A stretch of 33,671 nt of DNA, from positions 1 through 33,671 of the forward strand of contig PBMZ01000157.1 of assembly GCA_002722955.1 (NCBI GenBank). The letters are read 5' to 3'. The notes beneath the pieces were generated by a model. It did not search any database and was not told where the DNA came from. It saw only the letters and a list, made by a program, of their open reading frames with translations. The first letter of the stretch is position 1; every line of letters begins with the position of its first letter. Shown here in pieces: positions 1 to 8,573 of the stretch. The position numbers and the translations under genes were made by a program. Source of the stretch: Planctomycetaceae bacterium. GTDB lineage: Bacteria > Planctomycetota > Planctomycetia > Planctomycetales > Planctomycetaceae.

Positions 1-1
1 A

Positions 2-586
2 GACGGTGATAACGAAGCGATCGAGGCGTTGATGGATCGGCATCGCACCTCGATTCAGCAGTTGGTGCGAATGCGAATGGATCGGGCCGTCGCGCAGCGT
101 GTTGATGCCAGCGACGTTGTTCAAGACGTGTTGCTTGAAGCAAGCCAGCGTCTGTCGGATTTCATCGATGATGGAAAGATGCCGTTTCATCTTTGGCTCA
201 GGCAACTTGCCAAGGATCGCATCATCGACATGCATCGACGCCACCGAGGTGCGCAGCGACGCAGCGTCGACCGAGAACAATCGATGATAGCGCCGCCCCC
301 CGGAGACCAGTCCTCGTTGAACTTGGCCGCTCAGTTGATGGACCAAGAACTCACACCCGCCGCCGAAAACATGCGCCGCGAGTTAGAGCAAACGTTCTTG
401 TCGGCCTTATCGCAATTGAATGACGACGATCGCGAGATCATCGTGATGCGGCATTACGAGCACTTGACGAATACAGAAGTCGCGCAAGCTCTTGAGATCA
501 GTCCGGCGGCGGCCGGGATGAAGCATCTGCGAGCACTCCGCAAGCTGCGCGGAATTCTCGGCACGGACGAAGAAGGCGACGAATGA
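2..586 (+). CDS. ECF-family RNA polymerase sigma factor (5' end outside window)
   Basis: The reading frame is open from the first bases of the window, so the N-terminus is missing. The visible part starts with sigma-2-like residues (DGDNEAIEALMDRHR), continues through a DVVQDVLLEA stretch typical of sigma region 2 in extracytoplasmic-function factors, and has a region 4 helix-turn-helix near the end (LTNTEVAQALEISPAAAGMK). Such factors direct RNA polymerase to a small stress or signalling regulon; planctomycetes encode many of them. The stop codon overlaps the start of the sirtuin gene (ATGA), which implies translational coupling. No anti-sigma factor gene follows. Which ECF group it belongs to cannot be judged without the N-terminus. 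Confidence 0.93.
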   Translation, partial: DGDNEAIEALMDRHRTSIQQLVRMRMDRAVAQRVDASDVVQDVLLEASQRLSDFIDDGKMPFHLWLRQLAKDRIIDMHRRHRGAQRRSVDREQSMIAPPPGDQSSLNLAAQLMDQELTPAAENMRRELEQTFLSALSQLNDDDREIIVMRHYEHLTNTEVAQALEISPAAAGMKHLRALRKLRGILGTDEEGDE

Positions 587-1398
587 CCGAGCCACTCGAC
601 GAGCTGATCGGCCAAGCAGCAGAGCTCATCCGTGAAGCCGGCGGCCTGCTGATCGGCGCGGGTGCGGGGATGAGTGTTGATTCGGGCTTGCCGGATTTTC
701 GTGGCGACGAAGGTTTTTGGAATGCTTATCCGCCGTTCAAAGGACGTCGATTTGCGGAGATGTCGAATCCGGTTTGGTTCCATCGCGATCCGATTCAGGC
801 ATGGGGGTTCTTTGGGCATCGGCTGAATCTTTACCGAGGCACTGAACCGCACGCTGGCTTCTCGACTTTATTGAAATGGGCTAACGCGTGTTCTTCTTAC
901 TTTGTGTTTACCAGCAATGTCGACGGACACTTTCAGCGAGCTGGTTTCGACACCAACCGCATCATCGAATGTCACGGCTCGATTTATCACTTGCAGTGTG
1001 TCAACTTATGCACTCATCAGATTTGGGAAGCAGCCGACTTGGCGATCGAGGTCGATGAATCAACGATTCGCGCCGCAGGGTCGCTTCCGAAATGTCCAGA
1101 TTGCGGTGGCCTGGCAAGGCCCAACATTCTGATGTTTGGCGATTGGGACTGGATCGAAGACCGAACAGCCGAACAATCAAGACGTTTTCAGAGTTGGCAG
1201 CAAGAGACTCGCGGCATGAAGATTGTCAGCCTGGAATTCGGCGCGGGTTTGGCAATTCCTACAGTCAGACATCAATGCGAAGGCCAAATGGGCCGACTGA
1301 TCCGAGTCAACCCGCGCGAGCCCGAAGTGCCTCAAGGCGACATCGGCCTGCCAATCGGCGCGCTAGAAGCAATCTCTCGGATTGATGAGCGGCTTTGA
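583..1398 (+). CDS. Sir2-family NAD-dependent protein deacylase (sirtuin)
   Basis: This 271-residue protein has the sirtuin NAD-binding motif near residues 23-40 (GAGAGMSVDSGLPDFRG), the TxNxD-type motif (TSNVDGHFQRAGF) and the catalytic histidine in ECHGS. Four cysteines, CVNLC followed by CPDC, should bind the structural zinc; the first pair has three rather than two intervening residues. Sirtuins remove acyl groups from lysines using NAD+, giving nicotinamide and O-acyl-ADP-ribose. The ATG overlaps the stop codon of the upstream sigma factor gene, so the two are probably co-translated. Its TGA directly abuts the stop codon of the convergent hisB gene with no bases between them. The substrate is unknown. 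Confidence 0.9.
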   Translation: MTEPLDELIGQAAELIREAGGLLIGAGAGMSVDSGLPDFRGDEGFWNAYPPFKGRRFAEMSNPVWFHRDPIQAWGFFGHRLNLYRGTEPHAGFSTLLKWANACSSYFVFTSNVDGHFQRAGFDTNRIIECHGSIYHLQCVNLCTHQIWEAADLAIEVDESTIRAAGSLPKCPDCGGLARPNILMFGDWDWIEDRTAEQSRRFQSWQQETRGMKIVSLEFGAGLAIPTVRHQCEGQMGRLIRVNPREPEVPQGDIGLPIGALEAISRIDERL

Positions 1399-1986
1399 TC
1401 AAAGGCTGCCTTTTGAGGACGGCACGCCTGGTTGACGCGGGTCGACTGTGATGGCTTGGCGGATTGCTCGAGCCGCGCCCTTGAACACGGCCTCGGAGAT
1501 GTGATGGCTGTTGCGTCCATAGTGCAGCAGCGCGTGGAAGTTGATGCGACCGTTGTTGGCGACGGCTTCCCAAAACACATCGACCAGCTGAGAGTCAAAC
1601 TCACCGATTTTCTCGGTGGGGAATTCGACGTGAAAAGCAAACGCGATGCGATTACTCAGATCGACGGCGACCGTCGCCAGTGTCTCTTCCATCGGCAACG
1701 TGATGCTACCGTAGCGTGTGATCCCTGCTTTATCTCCCAACGCTTCACTCAATGCCAAGCCGAAACAGATGCCGACATCCTCGACGGTGTGATGGAAATC
1801 AACATCGATGTCGCCCTTAGCTTTGACCGTGAGGTCCATCAGCGAGTGCTTCGCAAGCAACGTCAACATGTGGTCAAAAAAGCCGATGCCGGTCTCGATG
1901 TCGGCAACGCCAGAACCGTCGATGTTCAACGACAACGAAATGTCAGTTTCCGCCGTCTTTCGGTCAATGGATGCTGAGCGACTCAT
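1399..1986 (-). CDS. hisB: Imidazoleglycerol-phosphate dehydratase
   Basis: This is the monofunctional dehydratase of histidine biosynthesis, converting imidazole glycerol phosphate to imidazole acetol phosphate in the cytoplasm. The 195-residue length is normal for the single-domain form. The N-terminus ([16 protein letters not shown]) and the metal-binding motif [16 protein letters not shown] are diagnostic; a second histidine motif ([18 protein letters not shown]) lies near the C-terminus. It lies 24 bp downstream of hisC on the same strand, and HisC acts on the product of HisB, so the two form a functional pair and probable operon. The 3' end abuts the convergent sirtuin gene. Confidence 0.97.
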   Translation of the reverse strand: MSRSASIDRKTAETDISLSLNIDGSGVADIETGIGFFDHMLTLLAKHSLMDLTVKAKGDIDVDFHHTVEDVGICFGLALSEALGDKAGITRYGSITLPMEETLATVAVDLSNRIAFAFHVEFPTEKIGEFDSQLVDVFWEAVANNGRINFHALLHYGRNSHHISEAVFKGAARAIRQAITVDPRQPGVPSSKGSL

Positions 1987-2010
1987 GTGCTCATCTTTCT
2001 AGGAGAGTCA

Positions 2011-3099
2011 TCAAGCCACAACGATTTCTCGAATGGCATTCAAAAACATATCAACTTCCTCATCCGTCCCAATCGTGATTCTCAGCCCATCGATTGTGGA
2101 ATCTGGAGCGTCAAATTTCATATATCGGATCAAGATTCGGCGCTGTTTGAGTTCTTCGAAGATCTCGGCGTGAGTGCGGCGAATTTTTGAATCCGAGCTG
2201 TCACAGGTGGCCCAAACGAAGTTCGCCTGGCTGGGAACAACATCAAAACCAATCGCTCGTAACTCTTGGGTAAGTCGTTCGCGAGTTTGCCGAATGTGCT
2301 GCGTATTGGACTTCATCCAATCTTGATCTTCGATGGCAGCCAAACCCGCCGCGAGTGTCAACGAATTACAGTTGTAGCTGTCTTTCACTTTTCGCATGCC
2401 ATCAATCAGCTCGGGCCGAGCAATCGCGAAGCCGGATCGGATTCCGGCCAGACTGTACGATTTGCTAAGAGTCCTCGTGTAGACAATTCGATCTCCGACA
2501 TCGCTATCGAGTAGCTCGCAACTGGCCGGCTCGTCACAGAAATCGCCGTACGCTTCATCGATGACAAGCACTCCGTTAGCCGGCATCAACCGCAAGAGTT
2601 CATCGGACGTCCAACGATTGCCTGACGGAGAGTTGGGGTTAGGCACGAAAACAATCTTGGCTCGTTGAGCAACTGCAATGGCCGCGTCCCAATCCCAGGA
2701 CCAATCGCTTCGCAAGTGAATACGTTCAAAACGAGCCCCTTGGATTTCAGCCAACGTCTCGTAAAGGATGTAGCTGGGATATGGGTAGGCAACTAACTCG
2801 CCTGCGTCGACGAATGAACGCAGCAGGATTGTCAAGTTCTCGTCACTGCCGTTGGCTGGAAGTACGCAAGCAGGATCAACGCCAGCAACGTCGGCAACGG
2901 CCTTTCGATAAGCTGATGCCAGCGGGTCGGGATAGACGTTCAGCCGGCCACTGGCAGCAGCGTGAACGGCTTCCAAGACCGATGGTGATGGTGAGTACGG
3001 ATTCTCGTTAGTATTCAGTTTGACCCAACCCGACTCCTGCGGTTGCTCACCGGGAACATAGCCAGCTAACCGCTCAACGTCGGGACGAAATAGGCTCAT
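2011..3099 (-). CDS. hisC: Histidinol-phosphate aminotransferase
   Basis: This fold-type I PLP-dependent aminotransferase has 362 residues, the usual length. It transfers an amino group from glutamate to imidazole acetol phosphate to give histidinol phosphate. The start (VERLAGYVPGEQP, then LNTNENPYSPSPSV) is typical of HisC. The Schiff-base lysine is in TRTLSKSYSLAGIRSGFAI, and the PLP-contacting PNPNSPSGN motif is present. It is the first gene of the hisC-hisB pair. A perfect 9-bp inverted repeat lies about 36 bp upstream of the start (3135-3153), a possible control site. Confidence 0.96.
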   Translation of the reverse strand: MSLFRPDVERLAGYVPGEQPQESGWVKLNTNENPYSPSPSVLEAVHAAASGRLNVYPDPLASAYRKAVADVAGVDPACVLPANGSDENLTILLRSFVDAGELVAYPYPSYILYETLAEIQGARFERIHLRSDWSWDWDAAIAVAQRAKIVFVPNPNSPSGNRWTSDELLRLMPANGVLVIDEAYGDFCDEPASCELLDSDVGDRIVYTRTLSKSYSLAGIRSGFAIARPELIDGMRKVKDSYNCNSLTLAAGLAAIEDQDWMKSNTQHIRQTRERLTQELRAIGFDVVPSQANFVWATCDSSDSKIRRTHAEIFEELKQRRILIRYMKFDAPDSTIDGLRITIGTDEEVDMFLNAIREIVVA

Positions 3100-3134
3100 G
3101 GGGATCTCTGGGAAGATGGTTGGGGTAAAGTAGC

Positions 3135-3153
3135 CATCACTCGCCGAGTGATG
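3135..3153. promoter_or_regulatory. Perfect dyad upstream of hisC, possible operator
   Basis: CATCACTCG and CGAGTGATG are exact reverse complements separated by a single C. The dyad is 36 bp before the hisC start codon on the minus strand. The short centre makes it a poor RNA hairpin but a good shape for a dimeric repressor site. Binding is an inference. Confidence 0.4.
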
Positions 3154-3236
3154 AGCCTTACGAAACAGCGCCTTCCACTTCAGACAGTTTCGCGGCGATA
3201 GGGTTCAATACCGGTCGACTTTGTACCAAAACAAAA

Positions 3237-3265
3237 CGCAGCGGACATCTGAGACATCCGCTGCG
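3237..3265 (-). terminator. Rho-independent terminator after the DUF1326 gene
   Basis: The 9-bp GC-rich arms CGCAGCGGA and TCCGCTGCG enclose an 11-nt loop. On the minus strand the stem is followed directly by TTTTGTTTTGG. It lies 36 bp after the stop codon of the gene ending at 3301, as expected for an intrinsic terminator, and insulates hisC from that gene. Confidence 0.8.
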
Positions 3266-3300
3266 AATTGATGTTGAAATCATTGACTCATCAACGCGAC

Positions 3301-3972
3301 TTATTTGCGAAACGTTGCCAAGAAGGCACTTCGCATATGACGGTTGGTCCACTTGTTGTTCAGCGCGTCGCCTTGGTACGAGACCTTCAGCGAATAAGCC
3401 GGACTAAAGTTCTTTACCTTCGTCATCGGTTGGTAATAGACGATCTCGTTGGTGCAAATGCAATCGCCTTTTCTCAGGCCACGAGTTTTGATCTCGGCGA
3501 TCTTGCCAGCCTTGAACGTTGCATTTCCGCTCAAGTGATCGTTCTTCAGCGAAATCGGCGCCTTTGCAATTTTGACCACGTTCTTCGTGAATTCTTTCGA
3601 GGAGTCTTTGGCGAAGGCAACCAATGCGGAATGTTGCTCTTTGCTAGCACGCTCGTCGACAAGGATCACTGACGTGACCTTGCCCAACTTCATCGGGAAA
3701 ACGCCATCATAGCCAATCGTGCCTTGAGCATTCACGACAACAGCAACGCCAAGGCCGTCCAACTTGACACCTTTCCACGTGCCTTTGTCGACTTTCCACG
3801 CCATCAACGCTTCTTTGCCGGCAAGTTCCATTTCGGCGTTGGCAAAACAAGGGCCCGTGTAAACATCACACGTGCGGGCTTCCAGGTACTCGCCTGTAAT
3901 CTTCGAGGCCTGCGCGATTGTGGCCGAACAAACGACGGCGGCGACTGCCACTAATGTGGTCATCTGTTTCAT
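3301..3972 (-). CDS. Secreted DUF1326-family protein
   Basis: I chose the start at 3972 because GGAGA precedes it at good spacing and a signal peptide follows directly (MKQMTTLVAVAAVVCSATIAQA, with cleavage after AQA); an open extension to 4017 adds only residues without signal-peptide character. The mature protein, about 200 residues, begins ITGEYLEARTCDVYTGPC, which resembles DUF1326 proteins, and has a second cysteine pair in GDCICTN. The function of the family is not established to my knowledge. It is a single-gene unit with its own terminator at 3237-3265 and with the terminator of the upstream dehydrogenase gene before it. The cysteines may bind a metal or form disulfides in the periplasm, but that is a guess. 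Confidence 0.8.
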   Translation of the reverse strand: MKQMTTLVAVAAVVCSATIAQASKITGEYLEARTCDVYTGPCFANAEMELAGKEALMAWKVDKGTWKGVKLDGLGVAVVVNAQGTIGYDGVFPMKLGKVTSVILVDERASKEQHSALVAFAKDSSKEFTKNVVKIAKAPISLKNDHLSGNATFKAGKIAEIKTRGLRKGDCICTNEIVYYQPMTKVKNFSPAYSLKVSYQGDALNNKWTNRHMRSAFLATFRK

Positions 3973-4083
3973 GTCATGATCTCCGAATTCGAATCGGGTT
4001 GTTTGGAATCGAAACACTCAACGATTGTCCCACGCCAATTCCTGACCGTCAAGGTCGTGTGTGATCGAAGTGCTAGTGAAAAG

Positions 4084-4118
4084 AAGCCCGGCTTTTACGA
4101 AAACGAAAAGCCGGGCTT
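4084..4118 (-). terminator. Terminator hairpin of the AGAAGCCCGGC family after the dehydrogenase
   Basis: A perfect 13-bp stem (AAGCCCGGCTTTT and AAAAGCCGGGCTT) surrounds a 9-nt loop. It starts 9 bp after the stop codon of the dehydrogenase gene, and TCTTTTCAC follows on the minus strand. The same palindrome recurs at three other places in the window. Confidence 0.8.
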
Positions 4119-4127
4119 ATAAACAAC

Positions 4128-5111
4128 CTAGTTTTGTTGATACGCGGGAAACTCGAGCATCACCTTCTGAGCTCCGTCGACTCGATCGCGGAACGTTTCA
4201 AACGCCGTCTGAATTTCCTCGACCGGAAATCGATGCGTGATGAGCTTGCTCAGATCGACGCGTTTCTCGGCAATCCAACGCATTGCCAGCGGAAAGTCTC
4301 GCTCGAAGCTTGGGTTGATGCTGGTGTGAATCGTGATGTTCTTGCACAGCAAGTCGCGCCAGCGGATGCCACCGATGGTCTCTGGAGGGACGCCGAAATA
4401 CAGGATGCGGCCGAAGTCCTTACAGAGCGTGATGCACTGATTTAACTGATGATTCTTGTGCCCTACAGCTTCGATCACAATGTCGGCCATTTCGCCATCG
4501 GTGGCGTTCGAGACCGCTTGAACAACGTCTTCCTGGGAGCCATTAATGGTGACGTTTGCCCCCATTTCGGCGCTTAGCTCCAATCGAGAATCCAAGAGGT
4601 CGATGCCGATGATGTTCCGCGCTCCCATGTTTCGGACAGCGGCGTTGTAGAGCTGTCCGATCGGGCCTTGACCGATGATCGCAACATCCAGGTCGAGAAG
4701 ATTCGGCAGCTTCTTAAGCGCAAACAACACTGTGCCAAGAGGTTGCGCCAACATGGCCTGTTCTTCTAGAGGACGGGGGTCCAAGGGCACGGCGCGGGTT
4801 TCGTCAACCACGTATCGCTCGAAGAAGCCGATTTGCCTTTCGGGAACGACCAACACGCGGTCGCCTGGCTTGTATCGGTCACCATTCGTTTCAACGACGC
4901 TACCGATCATCTCGTGCAGCGAATGCCCCACTTCGATGGGCCACCAAAGGTCTGTTCGATCGAATAAAGGCGTATCCGACCCGCATAAACAGGCCAATTC
5001 CGGCTGGAATTTGATTTGGCAAGGCCCCGAATCTGGCCGCGGTGGCAATTCGGGCTCGGGAATATCGATTAATTCGACGCGATTCGCTTCAGAAAAGTTG
5101 GCAGCAAACAC
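4128..5111 (-). CDS. Zinc-type alcohol dehydrogenase-like protein (MDR superfamily)
   Basis: A 327-residue medium-chain dehydrogenase/reductase. The catalytic zinc ligands are probably C43 (CLCGSD) and H66-E67 (LHEMIG). The GDRVLVVP segment and a Rossmann nucleotide-binding loop (GQGPIG) follow. The four-cysteine structural zinc lobe of classical alcohol dehydrogenases is absent, which is one reason the protein is short. Relatives include threonine, sorbitol and other polyol dehydrogenases, so the likely reaction is NAD(P)-dependent oxidation of a secondary alcohol of unknown identity. The start is GTG at 5111, preceded by GAGGAG nine bases upstream. It is transcribed alone, divergently from the vWA gene, and ends at the terminator at 4084-4118. 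Confidence 0.85.
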   Translation of the reverse strand: MFAANFSEANRVELIDIPEPELPPRPDSGPCQIKFQPELACLCGSDTPLFDRTDLWWPIEVGHSLHEMIGSVVETNGDRYKPGDRVLVVPERQIGFFERYVVDETRAVPLDPRPLEEQAMLAQPLGTVLFALKKLPNLLDLDVAIIGQGPIGQLYNAAVRNMGARNIIGIDLLDSRLELSAEMGANVTINGSQEDVVQAVSNATDGEMADIVIEAVGHKNHQLNQCITLCKDFGRILYFGVPPETIGGIRWRDLLCKNITIHTSINPSFERDFPLAMRWIAEKRVDLSKLITHRFPVEEIQTAFETFRDRVDGAQKVMLEFPAYQQN

Positions 5112-5462
5112 GAATTCTTACTCCTCGTTGGAAGAGCCAGCCCAATTCTTGGAAATTCCGCTTCGCGATCGATTTTCGTTCGAACAGGCAAAGGCAAAAT
5201 GGGGTTAACTCTACAGACGCGTTATGTCATATCGTTCAGAGAGTTTGAGCTGCGCTGCGAATTGCGTCAACCATTAGCGGCGACCGTGGAAAGCAAGATT
5301 TGCCTCCTGAGAAGTTTTTGGTCGGTTCTGGTTTCCATCGCTCGATTTAAACTGTAGAATCCAAATAGGTTATGAGATTTCCCCTACAGTCACACGCGGC
5401 TGATGAATTCTCATGGATCAATGTGACCGACGCTTCCGATCCTTAGGCTAAGGAGAGGCGAT
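5112..5462. other. Divergent intergenic region
   Basis: This 351-bp stretch lies between the divergently transcribed dehydrogenase and vWA genes and must hold both promoters. I see no coding sequence. A 7-bp inverted repeat (ACTGTAG at 5351-5357, CTACAGT at 5384-5390) flanks AT-rich sequence about 70-110 bp before the vWA start. A GGAGAGG ribosome-binding site sits just before 5463. I could not place promoter hexamers with confidence. Confidence 0.5.
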
Positions 5463-7457
5463 ATGGAATTCCACGACATTGACCAAGTCGAAATCGTAGA
5501 TCTTGAAGACGAGCTGGCTCCCGAAACCAGTGGTTTCCGTCTTAGCTTCGCTGGCACGGTTGTCAGCGTGGTTCTTCACGTTTGGCTTTTGGTCAATTTG
5601 TCGGGCATCGATTTCCAAGAAACACTGCCTCCAGAACCGGCGTTTATCGAAACGCGTATCACCAACGAAAAGGTCGAGGAAGAAGAGCCGGAAGAAATCG
5701 TCGAGTACGAGTTGGCGAATCCGGACGAAAAGGAACTCGACGTTCGCGAAGTCATCAACGCAGCTTCCGTTGGTGTCAGCCAAACAAAGCAACCGGAACT
5801 CAAATCGCGGCCGAAACCGCTCGACGCCATCATTCCGACCGAGTTGCGTCGTCCGCTGTACGATATCCCCGAGGGCATGGAAGTCGATGAGCGGATCGTC
5901 GTCAAAGGCACGACCGGCGACAACATTATGCAGATCGAGTCCGCCTTGGATCTGGTCACTTGGGAAGTCGCTCAAAACCTGAAAGAAAAGAAGGTCTTGC
6001 TGGTTTGGATGCTCGACGGATCGGCCAGCATTATTGAACAGAGAAAAAAGATTGCTTCCAGACTGCGTCGAATTTACGGCGAGTTGGATGCCCTGAAACA
6101 AATCGGTCAGATTCCACAAATGGAGCAACCATTGCTCAGCGCGGTTGTCACATTTGGGGAGAAGACGAACTTCATTACACGTGATCCCACGGACGATTTT
6201 GAAACGATCCATGATGGCATCAGCAACGCACCAACGGATCCGTCTGGAAAAGAAAACGTCTTCACTGCGGTGACTCAGTCCATGAAGTTGTGGTCCGAGC
6301 GATATCGAGTGAAGAACGGTCGTCAGATCATGCTTGTCGTTGTCACTGACGAAGCCGGCGACGACTTTGGCACTCAACTGGAGCCGGCCATTGCTTACTG
6401 CCGCCGCTACGGAGCGAAGTCGTATGTGATCGGGCCGCTGGCACCATTCGGTCGCCGGTACGGTTTTGTGCCTTACACCGCTCCAGAGAACAACCAAGTC
6501 TATCAGTTACCGGTTGACCTAGGTCCGGAAACGGCGGTCATAGAAAGCTTGAACTTGCCTTTCTGGTACCGTGGACCTCAACTGCGATATCTGTCGTCTG
6601 GTTTCCCTCCTTACGCATTGGCACGCTTGGTCCATGAGACCGGTGGGCGATACTTCACGACCAACAGTTTGTCGACGGACAGTCTGACCCCTTACGGTGT
6701 CTTCGACTTTGCCAAGCTGAAACCGTTCCAGCCAGATTACTCGTACGCGTCGGCCAACCAATATCGCCAAGACATGACTAAGCACCCCATTCGTCGTGCT
6801 GTGGTCGAAGCGGCGATGCTAAGTCGTGAGTTTGAAGCCAAGGGCACGCCGCTGATGGACATTCGCGTCACCCCGCAAAACTTCAAGCAAGTGGCCAGTA
6901 ATGCTCAGGTGCAAGTCGCTGAGAGCGAGTTGATGATCAGCTCAGTCCTTAACGCGTTTCCTGCTGGCATCGAAGAGAAGCTGGACATGGAGCCATTGCC
7001 ACGCTGGCGGATGGCGTTCGCATTGTCTTACGGTCGACTGTTAGCGAACAAGGTGCGATGCATCGAGTACAACTCGGCATGTGCTTCGCTCAAGAATGAT
7101 CTAACTCCGCAAGATGTCGGCAGCAAATCGAATCACTGGATCTTGAAGCCTTCAGAGAAAATCAATTATGCCGGCAGCCTAAAACGCAGCGCGAAGAAGG
7201 CTCAGGCTTTGCTTGAGCGAGTCGTGGAAGAAGCTCCAGGAACTCCGTGGGCTGTGATGGCGATGCGAGAACTGCAAAACGGGATGGGCATTGCGATCGA
7301 ACAACGCTTTATCCCACCGCCTCCACCACCAAAGCCGCGCCCGGCCAATGCAGCGAGGCCCCCGATGAAGATCCTGTTCGCTCAGCAGCCGAAGAAGAAG
7401 GGGCCGCTACCCAAGCCTCCGCCAAAACCGAAACCACCGGTCTTGCCCAAGCTGTAG
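5463..7457 (+). CDS. Membrane-anchored von Willebrand factor A protein with TonB-like anchor
   Basis: This 664-residue protein has a short cytoplasmic N-terminus, one membrane segment at about residues 28-47 and an acidic, glutamate/proline-rich stalk at residues 56-96. The membrane segment contains S35xxxH39 (SVVLH), the hallmark of TonB anchors. A vWA domain covers about residues 178-330, with the metal-site motif DGSAS at 185-189, T268 or nearby, and D296 in VVVTDEAGDD. After about 280 residues with no family I recognise, the last 50 residues are almost all proline, lysine and alanine (IPPPPPPKPRP onward). vWA domains bind partners through a divalent metal, so this is probably an envelope scaffold. 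It stands alone; no exbB, exbD or MoxR-type ATPase gene is nearby. Ribosome-binding site GGAGAGG supports the start. Confidence 0.85.
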   Translation: MEFHDIDQVEIVDLEDELAPETSGFRLSFAGTVVSVVLHVWLLVNLSGIDFQETLPPEPAFIETRITNEKVEEEEPEEIVEYELANPDEKELDVREVINAASVGVSQTKQPELKSRPKPLDAIIPTELRRPLYDIPEGMEVDERIVVKGTTGDNIMQIESALDLVTWEVAQNLKEKKVLLVWMLDGSASIIEQRKKIASRLRRIYGELDALKQIGQIPQMEQPLLSAVVTFGEKTNFITRDPTDDFETIHDGISNAPTDPSGKENVFTAVTQSMKLWSERYRVKNGRQIMLVVVTDEAGDDFGTQLEPAIAYCRRYGAKSYVIGPLAPFGRRYGFVPYTAPENNQVYQLPVDLGPETAVIESLNLPFWYRGPQLRYLSSGFPPYALARLVHETGGRYFTTNSLSTDSLTPYGVFDFAKLKPFQPDYSYASANQYRQDMTKHPIRRAVVEAAMLSREFEAKGTPLMDIRVTPQNFKQVASNAQVQVAESELMISSVLNAFPAGIEEKLDMEPLPRWRMAFALSYGRLLANKVRCIEYNSACASLKNDLTPQDVGSKSNHWILKPSEKINYAGSLKRSAKKAQALLERVVEEAPGTPWAVMAMRELQNGMGIAIEQRFIPPPPPPKPRPANAARPPMKILFAQQPKKKGPLPKPPPKPKPPVLPKL

Positions 7458-7705
7458 GTTTTGAGCTGACGTTTTTATCTCGTTTCAACGTCGTCGAGTT
7501 CAATCGATGCGCGTTGAATTGCGCGAGCGCTGGAGTGCAGGATTTGGCCACCCGACCTACCGATTCGCTCCATGCAAGTGCTTAAAGGCTGGACTCCAAT
7601 GCTCTGAACTTTGACGGCGGGCAAGTGTTGCAACCTCATGACTGCCCAAAACTCGCTCAGATGTGTATGCTGGACTTGAGACCGGGTCACTCGTGAGGAG
7701 CACTG
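7458..7705 (+). other. Intergenic region before nadK
   Basis: There are 248 bp without a supportable gene between the vWA stop and the NAD kinase start. No convincing terminator hairpin follows the vWA gene. A GAGGAG ribosome-binding site occurs 6 bp before 7706. The nadK promoter is presumably here but I could not define it. Confidence 0.4.
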
Positions 7706-8473
7706 ATGACATTTGAGAAGGTTGCGCTGGTTGGAAGCCAAAGCGAATCTGCCCAAGAAGCTTTAGTCGGGCTGAAAGAACGCTACGAAACCGTTGCCCC
7801 CAAAGATGCGGACGTGATCGTGGCACTTGGCGGCGATGGCTTCATGCTGGAAACCATGCACCGAAACATGCGATATGGATTGCCCATCTACGGCATGAAT
7901 CGTGGCACAGTCGGCTTCCTGTTGAATGAATACAACGAAGACGCGTTGGTCGAGCGTGTCAATCGAGCACAGGTCGCCAACCTGCGACCACTGCTTGTCA
8001 CCGCCGTTGGCGACTCGGGAAGCGAGCAAACCGCGCGGGCCATCAACGAAGTCGCCCTGTTGCGACAAACTCGGCAAGCTGCCAACGTCCGGATTATCAT
8101 CGACGGCAAGCCGCGCATAGAAAAGCTGATCTGTGACGGAGTCCTGTTAGCGACGCCGGCAGGAAGCACTGCGTATAACTTGTCGGCTCACGGTCCAATC
8201 TTGCCAATTGGCTCAGGCGTTCTTGCCTTGACCCCAATCAGCGCTTTTCGACCGCGGCGTTGGAGAGGCGCGATTTTACCTCGCGCGGCATCGGTGACGT
8301 TCGAGATCTTGGATTACTACAAACGTCCCGTCAGCGCAACCGCCGACATGACAGAATTCCGCCATGTCGAATCCGTGACCGTTCGAGAAGACACAGAAAC
8401 AGAAATCAAGCTGCTCTTCGATCCCGAGCAAAACTTGGAAGATCGTATTCTGAACGAACAGTTCATTCCGTAA
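7706..8473 (+). CDS. nadK: NAD kinase
   Basis: The enzyme phosphorylates NAD to NADP in the cytoplasm. The protein has 255 residues, at the short end for the family. The nucleotide-binding GGDG motif is present ([14 protein letters not shown]), as are the conserved asparagine-glutamate pair (AINEVALLR) and the strongly conserved substrate loop [28 protein letters not shown] six bases before the ATG supports the start. It appears to be a single-gene unit and is convergent with the nucleosidase gene; an 8-bp hairpin lies just after the stop. Confidence 0.95.
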   Translation: MTFEKVALVGSQSESAQEALVGLKERYETVAPKDADVIVALGGDGFMLETMHRNMRYGLPIYGMNRGTVGFLLNEYNEDALVERVNRAQVANLRPLLVTAVGDSGSEQTARAINEVALLRQTRQAANVRIIIDGKPRIEKLICDGVLLATPAGSTAYNLSAHGPILPIGSGVLALTPISAFRPRRWRGAILPRAASVTFEILDYYKRPVSATADMTEFRHVESVTVREDTETEIKLLFDPEQNLEDRILNEQFIP

Positions 8474-8486
8474 GCCACTGGCGTCG

Positions 8487-8507
8487 CGAAACTCGCCAAG
8501 AGTTTCG
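8487..8507. terminator. Weak hairpin between convergent genes
   Basis: CGAAACTC and GAGTTTCG form an 8-bp stem with a 5-nt loop, 14 bp after the nadK stop. No run of T follows on either strand, so termination is only suggested by its position between convergent genes. Confidence 0.35.
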
Positions 8508-8573
8508 GCTAAGTTGGCAGTTGAGGGTCGCAGCGCTGAATGTCTTGGCGACTTCCGTACCTCAAAAACGACG

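Noticed and set aside
3975..4005. GAATTCGAATCGGG sequence resembling a tRNA T-arm
   Set aside because: No matching acceptor, D or anticodon arms can be formed around it; it overlaps the ribosome-binding region of the DUF1326 gene.
5351..5390. 7-bp inverted repeat ACTGTAG/CTACAGT as a vWA operator
   Set aside because: The arms are short and 26 bp apart, which is expected by chance in a region of this length; kept only as a remark.
5448..6497. Long open frame (349 codons) on the minus strand opposite the vWA gene
   Set aside because: It is antisense to a gene with clear domains, ribosome-binding site and membrane anchor; its translation shows no recognisable family and looks like a shadow of biased codon use.
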